This document shows, piece by piece, positions 33,016 through 42,328 of a DNA stretch of 64,000 nucleotides. This DNA comes from Nannochloris sp. 'desiccata'. Taxonomy: Eukaryota > Chlorophyta > Trebouxiophyceae > Chlorellales > Chlorellaceae. Location: assembly GCA_019044685.2 (NCBI GenBank), contig JAGTXX020000003.1:1302001-1366000 (forward strand), written 5' to 3'. A program made the position numbers and the translations under genes. The number at the start of each line of letters is the position of its first letter. The stretch's first letter is position 1. Under the pieces are notes generated by a model that searched no databases, had not been told where the DNA came from, and was given only the letters and a program-made list of their open reading frames with translations.

Positions 33016-33216
33016 GTGAGAAGCACCAAGCTTCAGGCCACCCCTAAAAGATGTATATCTCGATTTAAAATATACTATGACAAGAAGGAAGGCCGCTTCA
33101 TCAATGATGGTGTGCATGTACAGCTCCAGACTGCTCACGGCCCTGTTGAGAAGCGTAGCGCTGAAAACTTGTTCACTGGTCCTGCTCGCTTATACCACAC
33201 CCGTATCGATGCATAA
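33016..33216 (+). pseudogene. Orphan coding fragment lacking a start codon
   Basis: An open frame of 66 codons from a GTG to TAA at 33214, without an in-frame ATG. The codons are biased to C/T endings (CTC, GCC, CGC, CGT, ACC) much like the highly expressed FBPase gene and unlike the AT-rich flanks. The protein is ordered in character ('SRFKIYYDKKEGRFINDG', ending 'FTGPARLYHTRIDA'). I do not recognise the family. No convincing acceptor with a pyrimidine tract precedes it and there is no poly(A) tail after it. It looks like the 3' end of a duplicated, well-expressed gene; a real last exon of an unseen gene is the alternative. Confidence 0.4.
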
Positions 33217-33359
33217 GCATAAGTGTACATTTATAAATTCAATCACATAATATTTGTACCGCTGAGGTACAGCCCACTGGGCATTCAAGCAAAGCAGATA
33301 AACAAGCTATCATCGATTTTTTGGTCTTGGAACATGTGTAAATTTACACAAATGTAATT

Positions 33360-34369
33360 ATGTCAACAGGACCAGCGAGCAAAGAAGTATATTCAGGCCA
33401 CCTCTTGGGTGCTACTGGCATCTCGAGATGGCTGGATCCTGACATGCAGGCAAGTATTCTAGAACTTGAGCGGCCATTGGCGCGTCAAGGATGCATCTCG
33501 AGGAGATGCGTAATCAATTGCGAATTGAAAAAATACCTTGCGCTTCGAACTTCCCCAGTAAGCTCACCAGATCAATTGGCTTCAATTACCCCTGCAGATC
33601 GAAGTTGGAGAAAAAATTATCCCTGCCACAGCTCTATTCTGGGTCTCCATTCAAAAGTAATGGCTGAGATGTTTGCAAGTGATCCAGATCCTGCAAATTG
33701 GAGCAAAGGTGCCACAACTGCCTTTCAAGGAACAAAGCCGGAAGTGTTGAAGCTCTATTTGGGCGAAATATATTCCCAGTCCTTCCGTTTAGAAGCAATG
33801 GAGGAGCGCATATTACGCCTCGGTGGCGGTAGTCAGCGGGAGGATGTAGTACTTGAAAGTTTAAAGCTTGCTAATAAGCTGGACAACGTCCATCTTCAAT
33901 CGGTAAACGACAAGCTTCCCTGCCTTTTTTCTTTGCATAAAACAAAACGGGTTGAGATAATTTTCCCTGTTTTATCCTTGATTTTATACAGGTTTTTGGG
34001 GATTATTTAAGAGCTAAAATTCAAGATCATCTTCCTAAATTAAAGGTGTTTTTGGAAGTTGCCATTCAGTGCGGTGTGGAGCGGCTTCAAAGTGCTTGTG
34101 TCGCTCAAATGTTAATGGAGATCGTGAATGGTGTTCGTGTCAGAGATACGAGCAATGTTAATGTTCAAAATGAGCTTATTGAGGCAGTCGAAGAAATTCT
34201 CAATTATGAAGATTTTCTCCCCAGCGTCAGAAAGAAAGTTCACAAGGCAACTGCATATATGCTCATCTACGGTATGCGTGATGGGAGGATGTTTACTATC
34301 AAGCATCCTTCTGACTCATATCATACAGATCACATAAAGTTTATAAGAAAATCTTTACTTGAGATATGA
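33360..34369 (+). CDS. BTB/POZ-like protein, tandem copy 2 (uncertain splicing)
   Basis: Modelled as 33360-33902 plus 33992-34369 (phase-0 intron), 306 residues. The core 'NYPCHSSILGLHSKV', 'AEMFASDPDPANWS' and 'LKLANKLDNVHLQS' matches copy 1, and the C-terminal exon is the intact version of copy 1's broken end. By analogy an intron should follow codon 30. The site reads CAG/GCAAGT, a good GC donor, with a CTGCAG acceptor, 148 bases (33450-33597). Removing it throws the frame off by one and soon reaches a stop, while retaining it keeps one open frame. So either the intron is now read as protein or one base was lost in the A-run at 33610-33615. Function beyond a BTB-like fold is unknown. Confidence 0.55.
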
Positions 34370-34606
34370 ATGCATAAACAGAATTTTCAACTTCAGCGGA
34401 ATCCTGAGAGTAGGTCCGCGGCGGCGGTGTCGGCGGCGGTTTCTTTACATGAAGAATATATCTCAAATTTCACTTTATTTGCAAATGCATGGATATACAT
34501 TTGTTTTATTTTTAGTTAATAGCATCTTAACAGATCTTAAACACCCTGTTCAAAGCATAGATAGCCGCTGTTTATTCAATAAACATTTTAATTTGCTAGC
34601 AGCATT

Positions 34607-35609
34607 ATGAACAACACGGGGCTCTTACGACGTCAAGCACGCGAACGCAAGGAATATCTATACCGCAAATCTTTAGAAGGCAAAGAGAAAGAATTGTATG
34701 AAAAGAAACGCAAAATTAGACAAGCTTTAGAAGGTATGTTTTCAATATTGCCTTTAGCATCTCGATTTTAGTTTCATTGTGTCTCTAACCATTTCCCCTG
34801 TAATTTCCATTTTTTAACGAACAGAGGGCAAACCTATTCCTACTGAAGTTCGCCGCGAGGAAGCTCAGCTCCGTCACGAAGTAGAACTGGAAGATGACAA
34901 CACTGCCGTTCCCCGCACCCATATTGACGATGAGTACGCCAGAGCGGCTGAAGCAGACCCTAAAATCCTCATCACTACCTCCCGTGACCCTTCATCTAGA
35001 CTAACACAATTTACAAAGGAATTAAAACTGCTATTTCCAAATTCTCAACGTGTGAATCGAGGTGGCCTTGTCGTTTCTGAGTTGGTCGAGTCATGCCGCT
35101 CTCATGAGTACACAGATCTAGTAATAGCACACGAACACCGTGGAGAGCCTGATGGACTCGTCATTTGTCACTTACCATACGGTCCTACCGCTTATTTTGG
35201 TATTTATAACGCTGTTTTGAGGCACGATATTGGAGACAAGTCTGAAGTTGGCACCGTGTCGGAAGCTTACCCCCATTTAATTTTTGAAAACTTCAGTTCA
35301 AAGCTAGGTAGTAGGGTTATGAACATTCTCAAACACTTGTTCCCGGCGCCCAAACAAGAAACGAAGCGTGTGCTGACATTTGCTAATAGAGAGGACTTTG
35401 TTTCTTTTCGTCATCATACCTATGAGATGCCGAGAGGAACAAAATCTGTGGAATTAAAAGAGAGAGGACCCCGTTTTGAGATGAAATTGTATCAAATTAA
35501 GTTGGGTACATTGGATCAGGCACATGCTGAGAATGAGTATATGCTGAGAAGTTATATTAACTCGGCAAAGAGAGCAAAGTTGGCATCGACAGAGGCGGAG
35601 GGTAGCTAG
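34607..35609 (+). CDS. IMP4: U3 snoRNP protein IMP4 (Brix domain)
   Basis: Exons 34607-34733 and 34825-35609 (phase 1) give 303 residues, a normal length for IMP4. The N-terminus 'LLRRQARERKEYLYRKSLE' is the family's basic helix. The Brix domain follows: 'KILITTSRDPSSRL', 'LLFPNSQRVNRGG', 'LVIAHEHRGEPDGL', 'CHLPYGPTAYFGIYN', 'YPHLIFENF', and 'RPRFEMKLYQIKLGT'-like 'GPRFEMKLYQIKLGT'. IMP4 works with IMP3 and MPP10 in the small-subunit processome, bringing U3 snoRNA to pre-18S rRNA in the nucleolus. A TGTAA motif lies about 85 bases after the stop. Confidence 0.97.
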
Positions 35610-35847
35610 AGAAAGAGTTGATTTTGGGTATTGAGTTAGGTTTTTATCTGCATTAGATTATTTTGATCTCAGCTGAGATTTGAAACAGATGTTGTAACTA
35701 GAAAAGGAGCTGTTAGATGCCAAACAGATACACGAAGTTGAGGTTTGTCCGAGGTTTGGGGCGGCAATCAGGGAAAAGACAGATAGATACCCATGGGCCC
35801 AGCTTAAAAACCATTATCTAAAATTAAAATTATAGTTGCTCTTTGAA

Positions 35848-37391
35848 ATGATTCTTCACGAAGGCACTCCGTATCTGGAGTGTGTGATCGGCTTCACAGC
35901 TCTGATCTCGATTCTTCATCTTTATTTAGATACCCGACAGCTCAAGGTAAGGAATAGAGTGTAAAGCAGCTTGGATACCATCTCTTACATTTTAACATAA
36001 TGTTACCAGCATTGGGAAGGTTCAAGGAGCTTTCCTTTAGCTTGCAAGAACAGAATCAATTCAATTCTTCCCGTTTTCGGCCAACTCGCATATTGATGTA
36101 AACCTTTGATACGCAGGCCTTAAAACGACCCTCCCCGCCAGCAGAAGTCAAGCACCTTTATGGCGCCAATGATTTCCAAAAGAAGCAAACCTACCAGCTT
36201 GATCGTTTAACTTTCGGTATGCTTCATTCTGCTTGGGACGTCATCACCACGATTGCTTTTTTGTGGTATGGGTTCTACCCTAAAACCTGGCAAATGGCAG
36301 GTACTATCCTTTCTAAATTCATCACCACTCCTACACACGTCGTTACTGCCACCAAACTTTTTGGAATTATCTCTTGGGGCTCTAAAGCAGTTGCTCCAAC
36401 AAGTGCTATGACGACCCGCACCGAAATTTATCAATCTATCATTTGGATGTTCTTAACTACTAATGTCAGCGTGATTATGAACCTCCCCTGGAGTGCATAC
36501 CGAACATTTTATTTGGAAGCACGCCATGGATTCAACAGAACCACCGTTAAAACATTTATTTTAGATTTTTTTAAAAGTCTAATCCTCACCGCTCTCTTTA
36601 TGCCGCCAATTTTAGCTGCGGTTGTTTGGATTTTACTCCACACAGGGCCTCATATGGCAATTTATCTCTGGTCATTTATGTTAACCTTATCTATGGTAAT
36701 GATGACTGTGTATCCTACAGTAATTGCCCCCTTGTTCAACAAGTACGACCACTTACCTACGGGCCCGCTCCGTAAGAAGATCGAAGCCTTGGCTACAAAA
36801 TTAAATTTCCCATTAAAGAAGCTCTTTGTTGTTGATGGCAGTACGAGAAGTGCACATAGTAACGCATACATGTATGGCTTCTTTGGTAATAAGAGAATCG
36901 TACTGTACGACACTCTCATCTCTCAAAGTAGTGAAGATCAAGTTGTGGCGGTACTAGCCCACGAGATGGGCCATTGGAAATGTGGGCATACTTGGATTTT
37001 ATTCATTGGAACCAATATATTAATGGCATGTCAGTTGGCCCTGTTTTCCTTAGCGCGTTTTGCGCCTGGGCTGTATACCTCGTTCGGTTTTCCGGCAACT
37101 CACCGCCCGGCCCTTGCCGCCTTGTTGCTTTTCCAAATGATCATTGGCCCGGTTGATGAGGTTCTTAATCTAGGTATGAATATTATTTCCAGGAAATTTG
37201 AGTTCCAAGCTGATGAGTTTGGCGTCAGTCTCGGGTATGGCAATGAATTAAAGGAAGCGTTATGCAAGCTAGACAAAGAAAATAAAGGACCCCCGAACGT
37301 AGATGAATTATATTCTGCATACCATTACTCACATCCACCTTTGCCAGAGAGGTTGAGGGCGATAGATGCTGGTATGAAGAAGAAGAAATAG
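35848..37391 (+). CDS. STE24: CAAX prenyl protease 1 (STE24/FACE1)
   Basis: Exons 35848-35946 and 36117-37391 (phase 0) give 457 residues, close to the 424-475 of known enzymes. The zinc-metalloprotease motif HEMGH lies near residue 314, with the third ligand region 'RKFEFQADEFGVSLG' downstream. Several membrane segments surround it, and 'PTVIAPLFNKYDHLP' and 'DGSTRSAHSNAYMYGFFGNKRIVLYDTL' hallmarks are present in sequence. The enzyme sits in the ER membrane and removes the last three residues of prenylated CAAX proteins. The first exon encodes a short N-terminal membrane segment ('VIGFTALISILHLYL'). Confidence 0.96.
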
Positions 37392-37551
37392 ATATAGAAA
37401 AAATAGTGAACTTACTAATTTATTAGTATAATAAATAACCTGAGAAAATAATATTATATTCTGATTCCATCGGTGTTGTTGTTCTTCGAAGTTTCTTTTT
37501 ACAATGAAAATGGAAGATTAGTAACAGTTTGAACTATATTATCTATCTCGC

Positions 37552-38518
37552 TTATTCAAGGTGTTGCTGAAGGGTTGCTGCCCCTGCCCCTGGTGCACGT
37601 GGAGACCTCGTAACATCACCATCAACAGTGTGAGCGCTCTCACTCACGCCATGGTGATTAGAGGAATACCGACGCCTCTGCTGTTCTCGAGAGTCTGTAC
37701 ACCTCCACCATACCTTCCCAGCAAATACACTCACGAAGATACCTTCTGCGAGAACTAACGGTACAGAAACCACGCACCCACCTTGACTAAAGTTTATTAA
37801 AGTAAACAAGCCCCCTAGTAAATGCAATACCACGGGGGGTGCCCCACCTCGTTTCCAATCTTGTCTCTCCATCCCTTCAAAGGCTATAACCATAGCACCA
37901 GTTAAGATACCTGAGAACCCTAGTGTAGTCAACGAACAAACCAGATAATAGCTCATTTGAGGGCAACTTGCAGTGTAAATAGTGCCATCGCCAAGACTTA
38001 GCGGGAGCCAACTTATACAAAAAAATAAAGTGTGAACAATACTGTGGGCTAAACCGTGTGTTAATGATAGAGAAAAGTGATCATTTGGTAATAATTCAGA
38101 TCCAGCATGCTCTTGTAGGCCTGATACAAATTCTAGAGCGCGTAAACTAAGTTTGTGGAACCGCCAAAGAAGGAAACGGGAGGCTTCCTGAATAAGCACC
38201 GCTACAAGTACAAGGCCTATATAGGGACCTATAGAGGGGGAGAGAGGTGTGAAACCTCTGAATAGCGCTGATATTAGGAAGAGTGTCACTAGCCAGTAGA
38301 ATGCGCTGCAGGAAAATAAAATGGGGTGGGGAACAGGGTGGGAGCAATGGGTCGGTAGTCGGGAAGTCACACTATATAGTTGGAAAGTGAGTGAAGTTGA
38401 CAAACCTGGCGAGGCTAAGAAGAACTAAGAATGATTTTCTGGCGAGGCAAAAGATGTAGACTGTAGCTAGAGGGCTACCTGAAAGGAAAAGGTATCCAAA
38501 AAAGGCCGCTGCCCCCAT
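37552..38518 (-). CDS. APH1: Gamma-secretase subunit APH-1
   Basis: Exons 38406-38518 and 37552-38305 (phase 2) give 288 residues with about seven hydrophobic segments. The start 'MGAAAFFGYLFLSGSP' and the restored junction 'SAFYWLV' match the APH-1 N-terminus. 'VLIQEASRFLLWRFHKL' and 'ALEFVSGL' follow in the family order, then 'LTHGLAHSIVH' where animals have the GxxxGxxxG helix (only the first glycine kept here), 'SYYLVCSLTTLGFSGILTG', and 'VVLHLLGGLFTLIN', which keeps the conserved late histidine. APH-1 scaffolds presenilin and nicastrin in the intramembrane protease. The last 40 residues are a polar tail. It is head-to-head with the dynamin-like gene. Confidence 0.88.
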
Positions 38519-38919
38519 TGAAGTGATTTCAAAATGCGTGTCGAATCGCTGTGATCAGCCTATTTCAGTGCCGAGCGCCCTCTTGATCATATGTTAAGGA
38601 TATGTGCCGACATGTCGAGATCGAATGTAAACAAAAGTAATGCAGTTGCCTAAAACAAAACGCGTCGTCTTGGCAATCTTTCAAAGGTTTTGAATCTTTC
38701 CAACTCCTTGCTTTCTTCGCTTGCAAGAGTATATATGCATCGCCGACCTTTTTTCTGTAGCCCTTTCCATTTTAAGTCGGCTTTGATAGGGCCTTGTCGG
38801 GAGCAGAGCTCCACGGGCTGAATATTTAAATTCAGAGGGGCAAAAGATTATTTAAAAACGTGTGCTCTCTTGGTTAAAAAACATTGGAACAGGTTGCTGT
38901 AAACATACAGTAAATCAAG
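38519..38919. promoter_or_regulatory. Divergent intergenic region, APH-1 / dynamin-like genes
   Basis: 401 bases between head-to-head start codons with no open frame of note. It must hold both promoters, and it is too short to hide a dynamin GTPase domain (about 900 bases). Confidence 0.5.
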
Positions 38920-41307
38920 ATGGATGAAACAGTCCATGTGCCTGCTCCCGCGTTGCAAGAGGTAAGTTTTTTTAGATTGCGTGCAGGAGCCACGATCATA
39001 ACCTGGCGCTTGTTTTTTAATCTGTTCTCACTGATTCCTTACGTCTGAATGATTGCAAAATGTAAAACACACACTGCTTGCTCTTACCCTTTTTTATATC
39101 TGACCTTCTTTGTTTTTCAATTTTTGATTATCTTTTTACAGGTTCTTGCACGCCTCACAGACCGCAGACTAGAAGTAGAAAAAGAACTCGGATCATTTGG
39201 CAGCGATAAAAAGGGCAGCCAGGATATTTTTCGCCACTGCCGTGGTTTTGAGCGTGCCTTTCAAGTCATGCTTAATGAAGCCAACGTTGCGTTTAAGATC
39301 AGAGCTGTAGTCGAAGGCCATCTCCCTGATACCCTCGCCAAGATCCCTATTGAAAAACGATTCAACAAAAACTATACCCGTGAGATCTGTAGAGAGGCGG
39401 ATGGCTACCAACCTCACTTGGTTTCCCCTGAGCGGGGTATCAAGCGCCTCGTAGCTGAAGCAATGAAGCTGACATCAGACCATGTCCACCGTTTTGTAGA
39501 TGAAATTCACATGGTATTAATGGAAACAGTACGCGAAGCTGCTAGAAGATCAGTTTTAGCAGACGTTGGTGGCGGTGCGGCCATCACTGATGCTCGCATA
39601 GCACAGCAGCTCGATTTCCTTCGTTTAAGAGGGTTTGAAGGTGCAGTAGTGATAGCAGCGACTCAAGCGTTAGAAGAATGGCGTGCAGAAGCGCACCGTG
39701 TGGCTGAAACGATGGTACAAATGGAGTGCGATTATGTTACCCCATCTTTTTTCCGGGAATTGGAGAAGCAATGGCAAGAAGCAGCTGGAGTCGGCGGTGA
39801 GGATGAATCTCGTGATCGTATCGATGCATTAGCAGCTGGAGAAGTCAGTGCAGAGGTGGATGGAGACTATGACTCAGACAACGAGAGTACAGCAGAAGCA
39901 ATGTCCTCTCCCGGCGGCAGTGTTGAAAGGAGAACGTCCTCTGCCGGCGCTGCAGGCTCTCCTGCAGGCCCCCAATCGCAGCAATTGTCTCAACGGGCTG
40001 ATTTGAAAGTTGGATGGCTGGATAAACGCGCTGGAGATACCTCTAATTTACAAGCGGTGCCTGTTGACTCTGTCAGATGGCAAAAAAGATATTTTGTCTT
40101 GGCAATGGAAGCTGGTATTTTATACTACTATTCCGACCCTAAAGACGTGAATATTAAAAACCCTAGAGTCTCCATCAACATGCGGGAATGTATCGTTGAT
40201 GACTTCCAGCCAGAGGGTGCAGGCATGCCAACCAGAAAATCTCAGCGTCTTGATAACAATGCGGGCCCTATTTCTTTATTGATTAAAATTAGTCACAGAA
40301 ATCCCAATTTACCCATTGCCAAGTCACATACCGTGATGGTTCTCCGTGCTGCAGATGCTGCGGACAAATATGATTGGCTGGCGAGGCTTAGAAACGCAAC
40401 AGAGCCTGGAGCGGGCACTGGGAAAGGCCCTAAGATTTCCGGCACTTCATCCCAGTATTTGGGTGGTGGTAATCGTCCTATCAGCCCTGATTCTCAACAG
40501 AAGGCCAATAGTGGATTATTCGGCCGTACTTTAAACAAGGTTACCGATAAATTTGCGAAATTTAGTGGTCTTGGAGGGAGTAAATTGGGAGATGTCATGG
40601 CTGCAGGGTCAATTGAAGATTTGGACGCATATTACGAAAAACTAGGATCCTTTTGTGGAATATACGCTCGCGCTGTGTACGATCGTATGGCAAAAACCGT
40701 TCCCAAGGCGATTGTTTTGTGTCAGGTGATTCGATCCCGGGATAGATTATTGGATCAACTCTTCAATTACATTTCAAAATTATCACCCAAGGAAATTGAA
40801 TTTATGTTGCAAGAAGATCCTACTGCTGCACGAAGACGCGCAGCTGCACAACAAGCTTCCAAAGACCTCATGGATGCCCAAGATGAGGTGAGAAGGTTGC
40901 AGGAACACAGAGCAACGGCAGCTTCAGGAGGGATGAGGAAAGAAAGCGAGGAAATCTCCATCAGAGCACTGTTATTGGCTGGTGCATACCCTATGGTGCC
41001 GAAAGATAGAGTGCCTCCTGGTGTCAATCCAGGGTTGTTGTATGGAGAACATAGCCCTCATGTTCTTATTGCTGGGTCGGAAGCAATGAAGCAACTAGGC
41101 CCTGCCATTGGGAAAAGAGCCCCGTCTCCTACTGATGCAGCAGCAGCAGCAGTTGGTGCTGGTGATTCTTCTTCTGCTGGTGTTAGTAGTCAAAATGGAG
41201 TGCGTCCTAGTGCGTTGCCTGTAACAGCGGCGCCTGGTGCTGCGGCTGCAAGTGCAGCGGCGGCAAAGCCCAGACGGCTGCCACCCCCTCCTCCACCTAG
41301 TAGCTGA
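38920..41307 (+). CDS. Dynamin-like protein (DRP2 type) lacking the GTPase domain
   Basis: Exons 38920-38961 and 39142-41307 (phase 0) give 735 residues. Domains in order: dynamin stalk (about 15-245) with 'GYQPHLVSPERGIKRLV', 'HRFVDEIHMVLMETV' and 'ETMVQMECDYVTPSFFREL'; an acidic/Ser linker; PH domain (about 304-420) with 'VGWLDKRAG', 'WQKRYFVL' and 'WLARLR'; GED (about 505-600) with 'YARAVYDRMAKTVPKAIVLCQV' and 'LLDQLFNYI'; and a short proline-rich end. This matches plant DRP2 from just after its G domain. No P-loop or G domain precedes it: exon 1 has only 14 codons and the spacer to APH-1 is 401 bases. It cannot hydrolyse GTP by itself; it may act as a scaffold or partner of a full-length dynamin. 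Confidence 0.88.
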
Positions 41308-41649
41308 ATTTTTCTCTTTCTGTTCTTCTTTTGAATAATATTAATAATTAATGCATGGAATGTAACTTGTCTTACGCGTGTAGTGTGATTATTTCACATC
41401 GTAAATAATGTAAAAGCAAGGGGAAAGAAAGCTAAAGAGAAATTAAAAATTGAAAACGCATTGACTGTCGTTTTTTAGATTGATTTTGGGTCGGGTTCTA
41501 GCACAATGGCCAGATGGGGAAGGGAAAGAAAAAGCAAATTATATAATATCGTACAACGATGCATCATGCACTCGCAAATTAAAAGGAAAGAACGAAACTA
41601 GAGAGAAAGATCATTATGCTATTAGCTATCTGAATATCTATTTTTATTT
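41308..41649. other. Spacer, convergent 3' ends
   Basis: 342 AT-rich bases between two converging genes. TGTAA at about 41359 follows the dynamin-like stop codon. Nothing else is seen. Confidence 0.4.
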
Positions 41650-41979
41650 TTATTTCTTGGGTGACGCCATAGGGGATGGTGGGGCAAGGTCTTTACGATA
41701 CGTTCTAGGATCTTGGAAAAGTCTCTGCCATTGGAACCTTCCATTATCTGTTTTTAGATCATGCGCAGTCTCCCATATGCCAATATCTGAAGGAGTGCCC
41801 ACCAACTCTGGCAAGGAGTCTTGGCCAGCGACTCGGCCCTTGGGCTGCTCGGGAGCTTTGGTTCTAATAGGTGCTGGCATAGTGGGTTTTGGAGCGCCAC
41901 CTAAAGAAGGAAATAATCCTTTAATTGTATTTGTTATACTTCCACCGCTCTGGCCTTCCGGGGGAGGGTTGCTCGCCAT
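41650..41979 (-). CDS. Small unrecognised protein, 109 residues
   Basis: Intronless, ATG at 41979. The N-terminal half is Pro/Gly/Ser-rich. The C-terminal half has an ordered, aromatic block 'GIWETAHDLKTDNGRFQW' continuing with 'RLFQDPRTYRKDL', which looks conserved in character and suggests a real gene. No signal peptide, membrane segment or cysteines. I do not recognise a family. It lies in tandem with the GT14-like gene, about 350 bases downstream of it on the minus strand, read in reverse order. Confidence 0.6.
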   Translation of the reverse strand: MASNPPPEGQSGGSITNTIKGLFPSLGGAPKPTMPAPIRTKAPEQPKGRVAGQDSLPELVGTPSDIGIWETAHDLKTDNGRFQWQRLFQDPRTYRKDLAPPSPMASPKK

Positions 41980-42328
41980 AATCGAACGAACGATGACTGT
42001 GCTAAGGGTTTGAAATTACGCGTTGACAACGTCAGTGCGAAGACTAGAATCAATCCTAGGCTACGGTTAATTCGTCAGCTAACCCTGCGACAGATATTTA
42101 TTGAATCTATTGAGCTCAATGGCTTGGGCACCGGGGTTTAAGCTTTTGTCAGCGTCATCTTTCCTTCGAAACCGATCGAGATCAACAATTTCAATGTCAC
42201 TGCTGCAGTTTTCTCAGTTCTACAAAATATCGGGTCCAGTTGTTAAATAAAATGAATGGTACGTGTAAGAATTAGTGCTCTCAGGAGGTATAAACGAGTT
42301 GTATAAATATAAAAAATGTTGCTTCCTT
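41980..42328. other. Spacer between the small protein and GT14 genes
   Basis: 349 bases, probably the promoter of the 109-residue gene and the GT14 3' UTR. No supported gene. Confidence 0.4.

Noticed and set aside
32961..33216. A-rich run plus coding fragment as a retroposed gene copy
   Set aside because: The A-rich run is on the 5' side of the coding direction, not after the stop, so it is not a poly(A) tail of this fragment.
38519..38919. Hidden GTPase domain exon upstream of the dynamin-like gene
   Set aside because: The interval is too short and has no frame with a P-loop motif.
41480..42013. 177-codon plus-strand frame
   Set aside because: Overlaps the 109-residue minus-strand gene, whose start, length and composition are more convincing.
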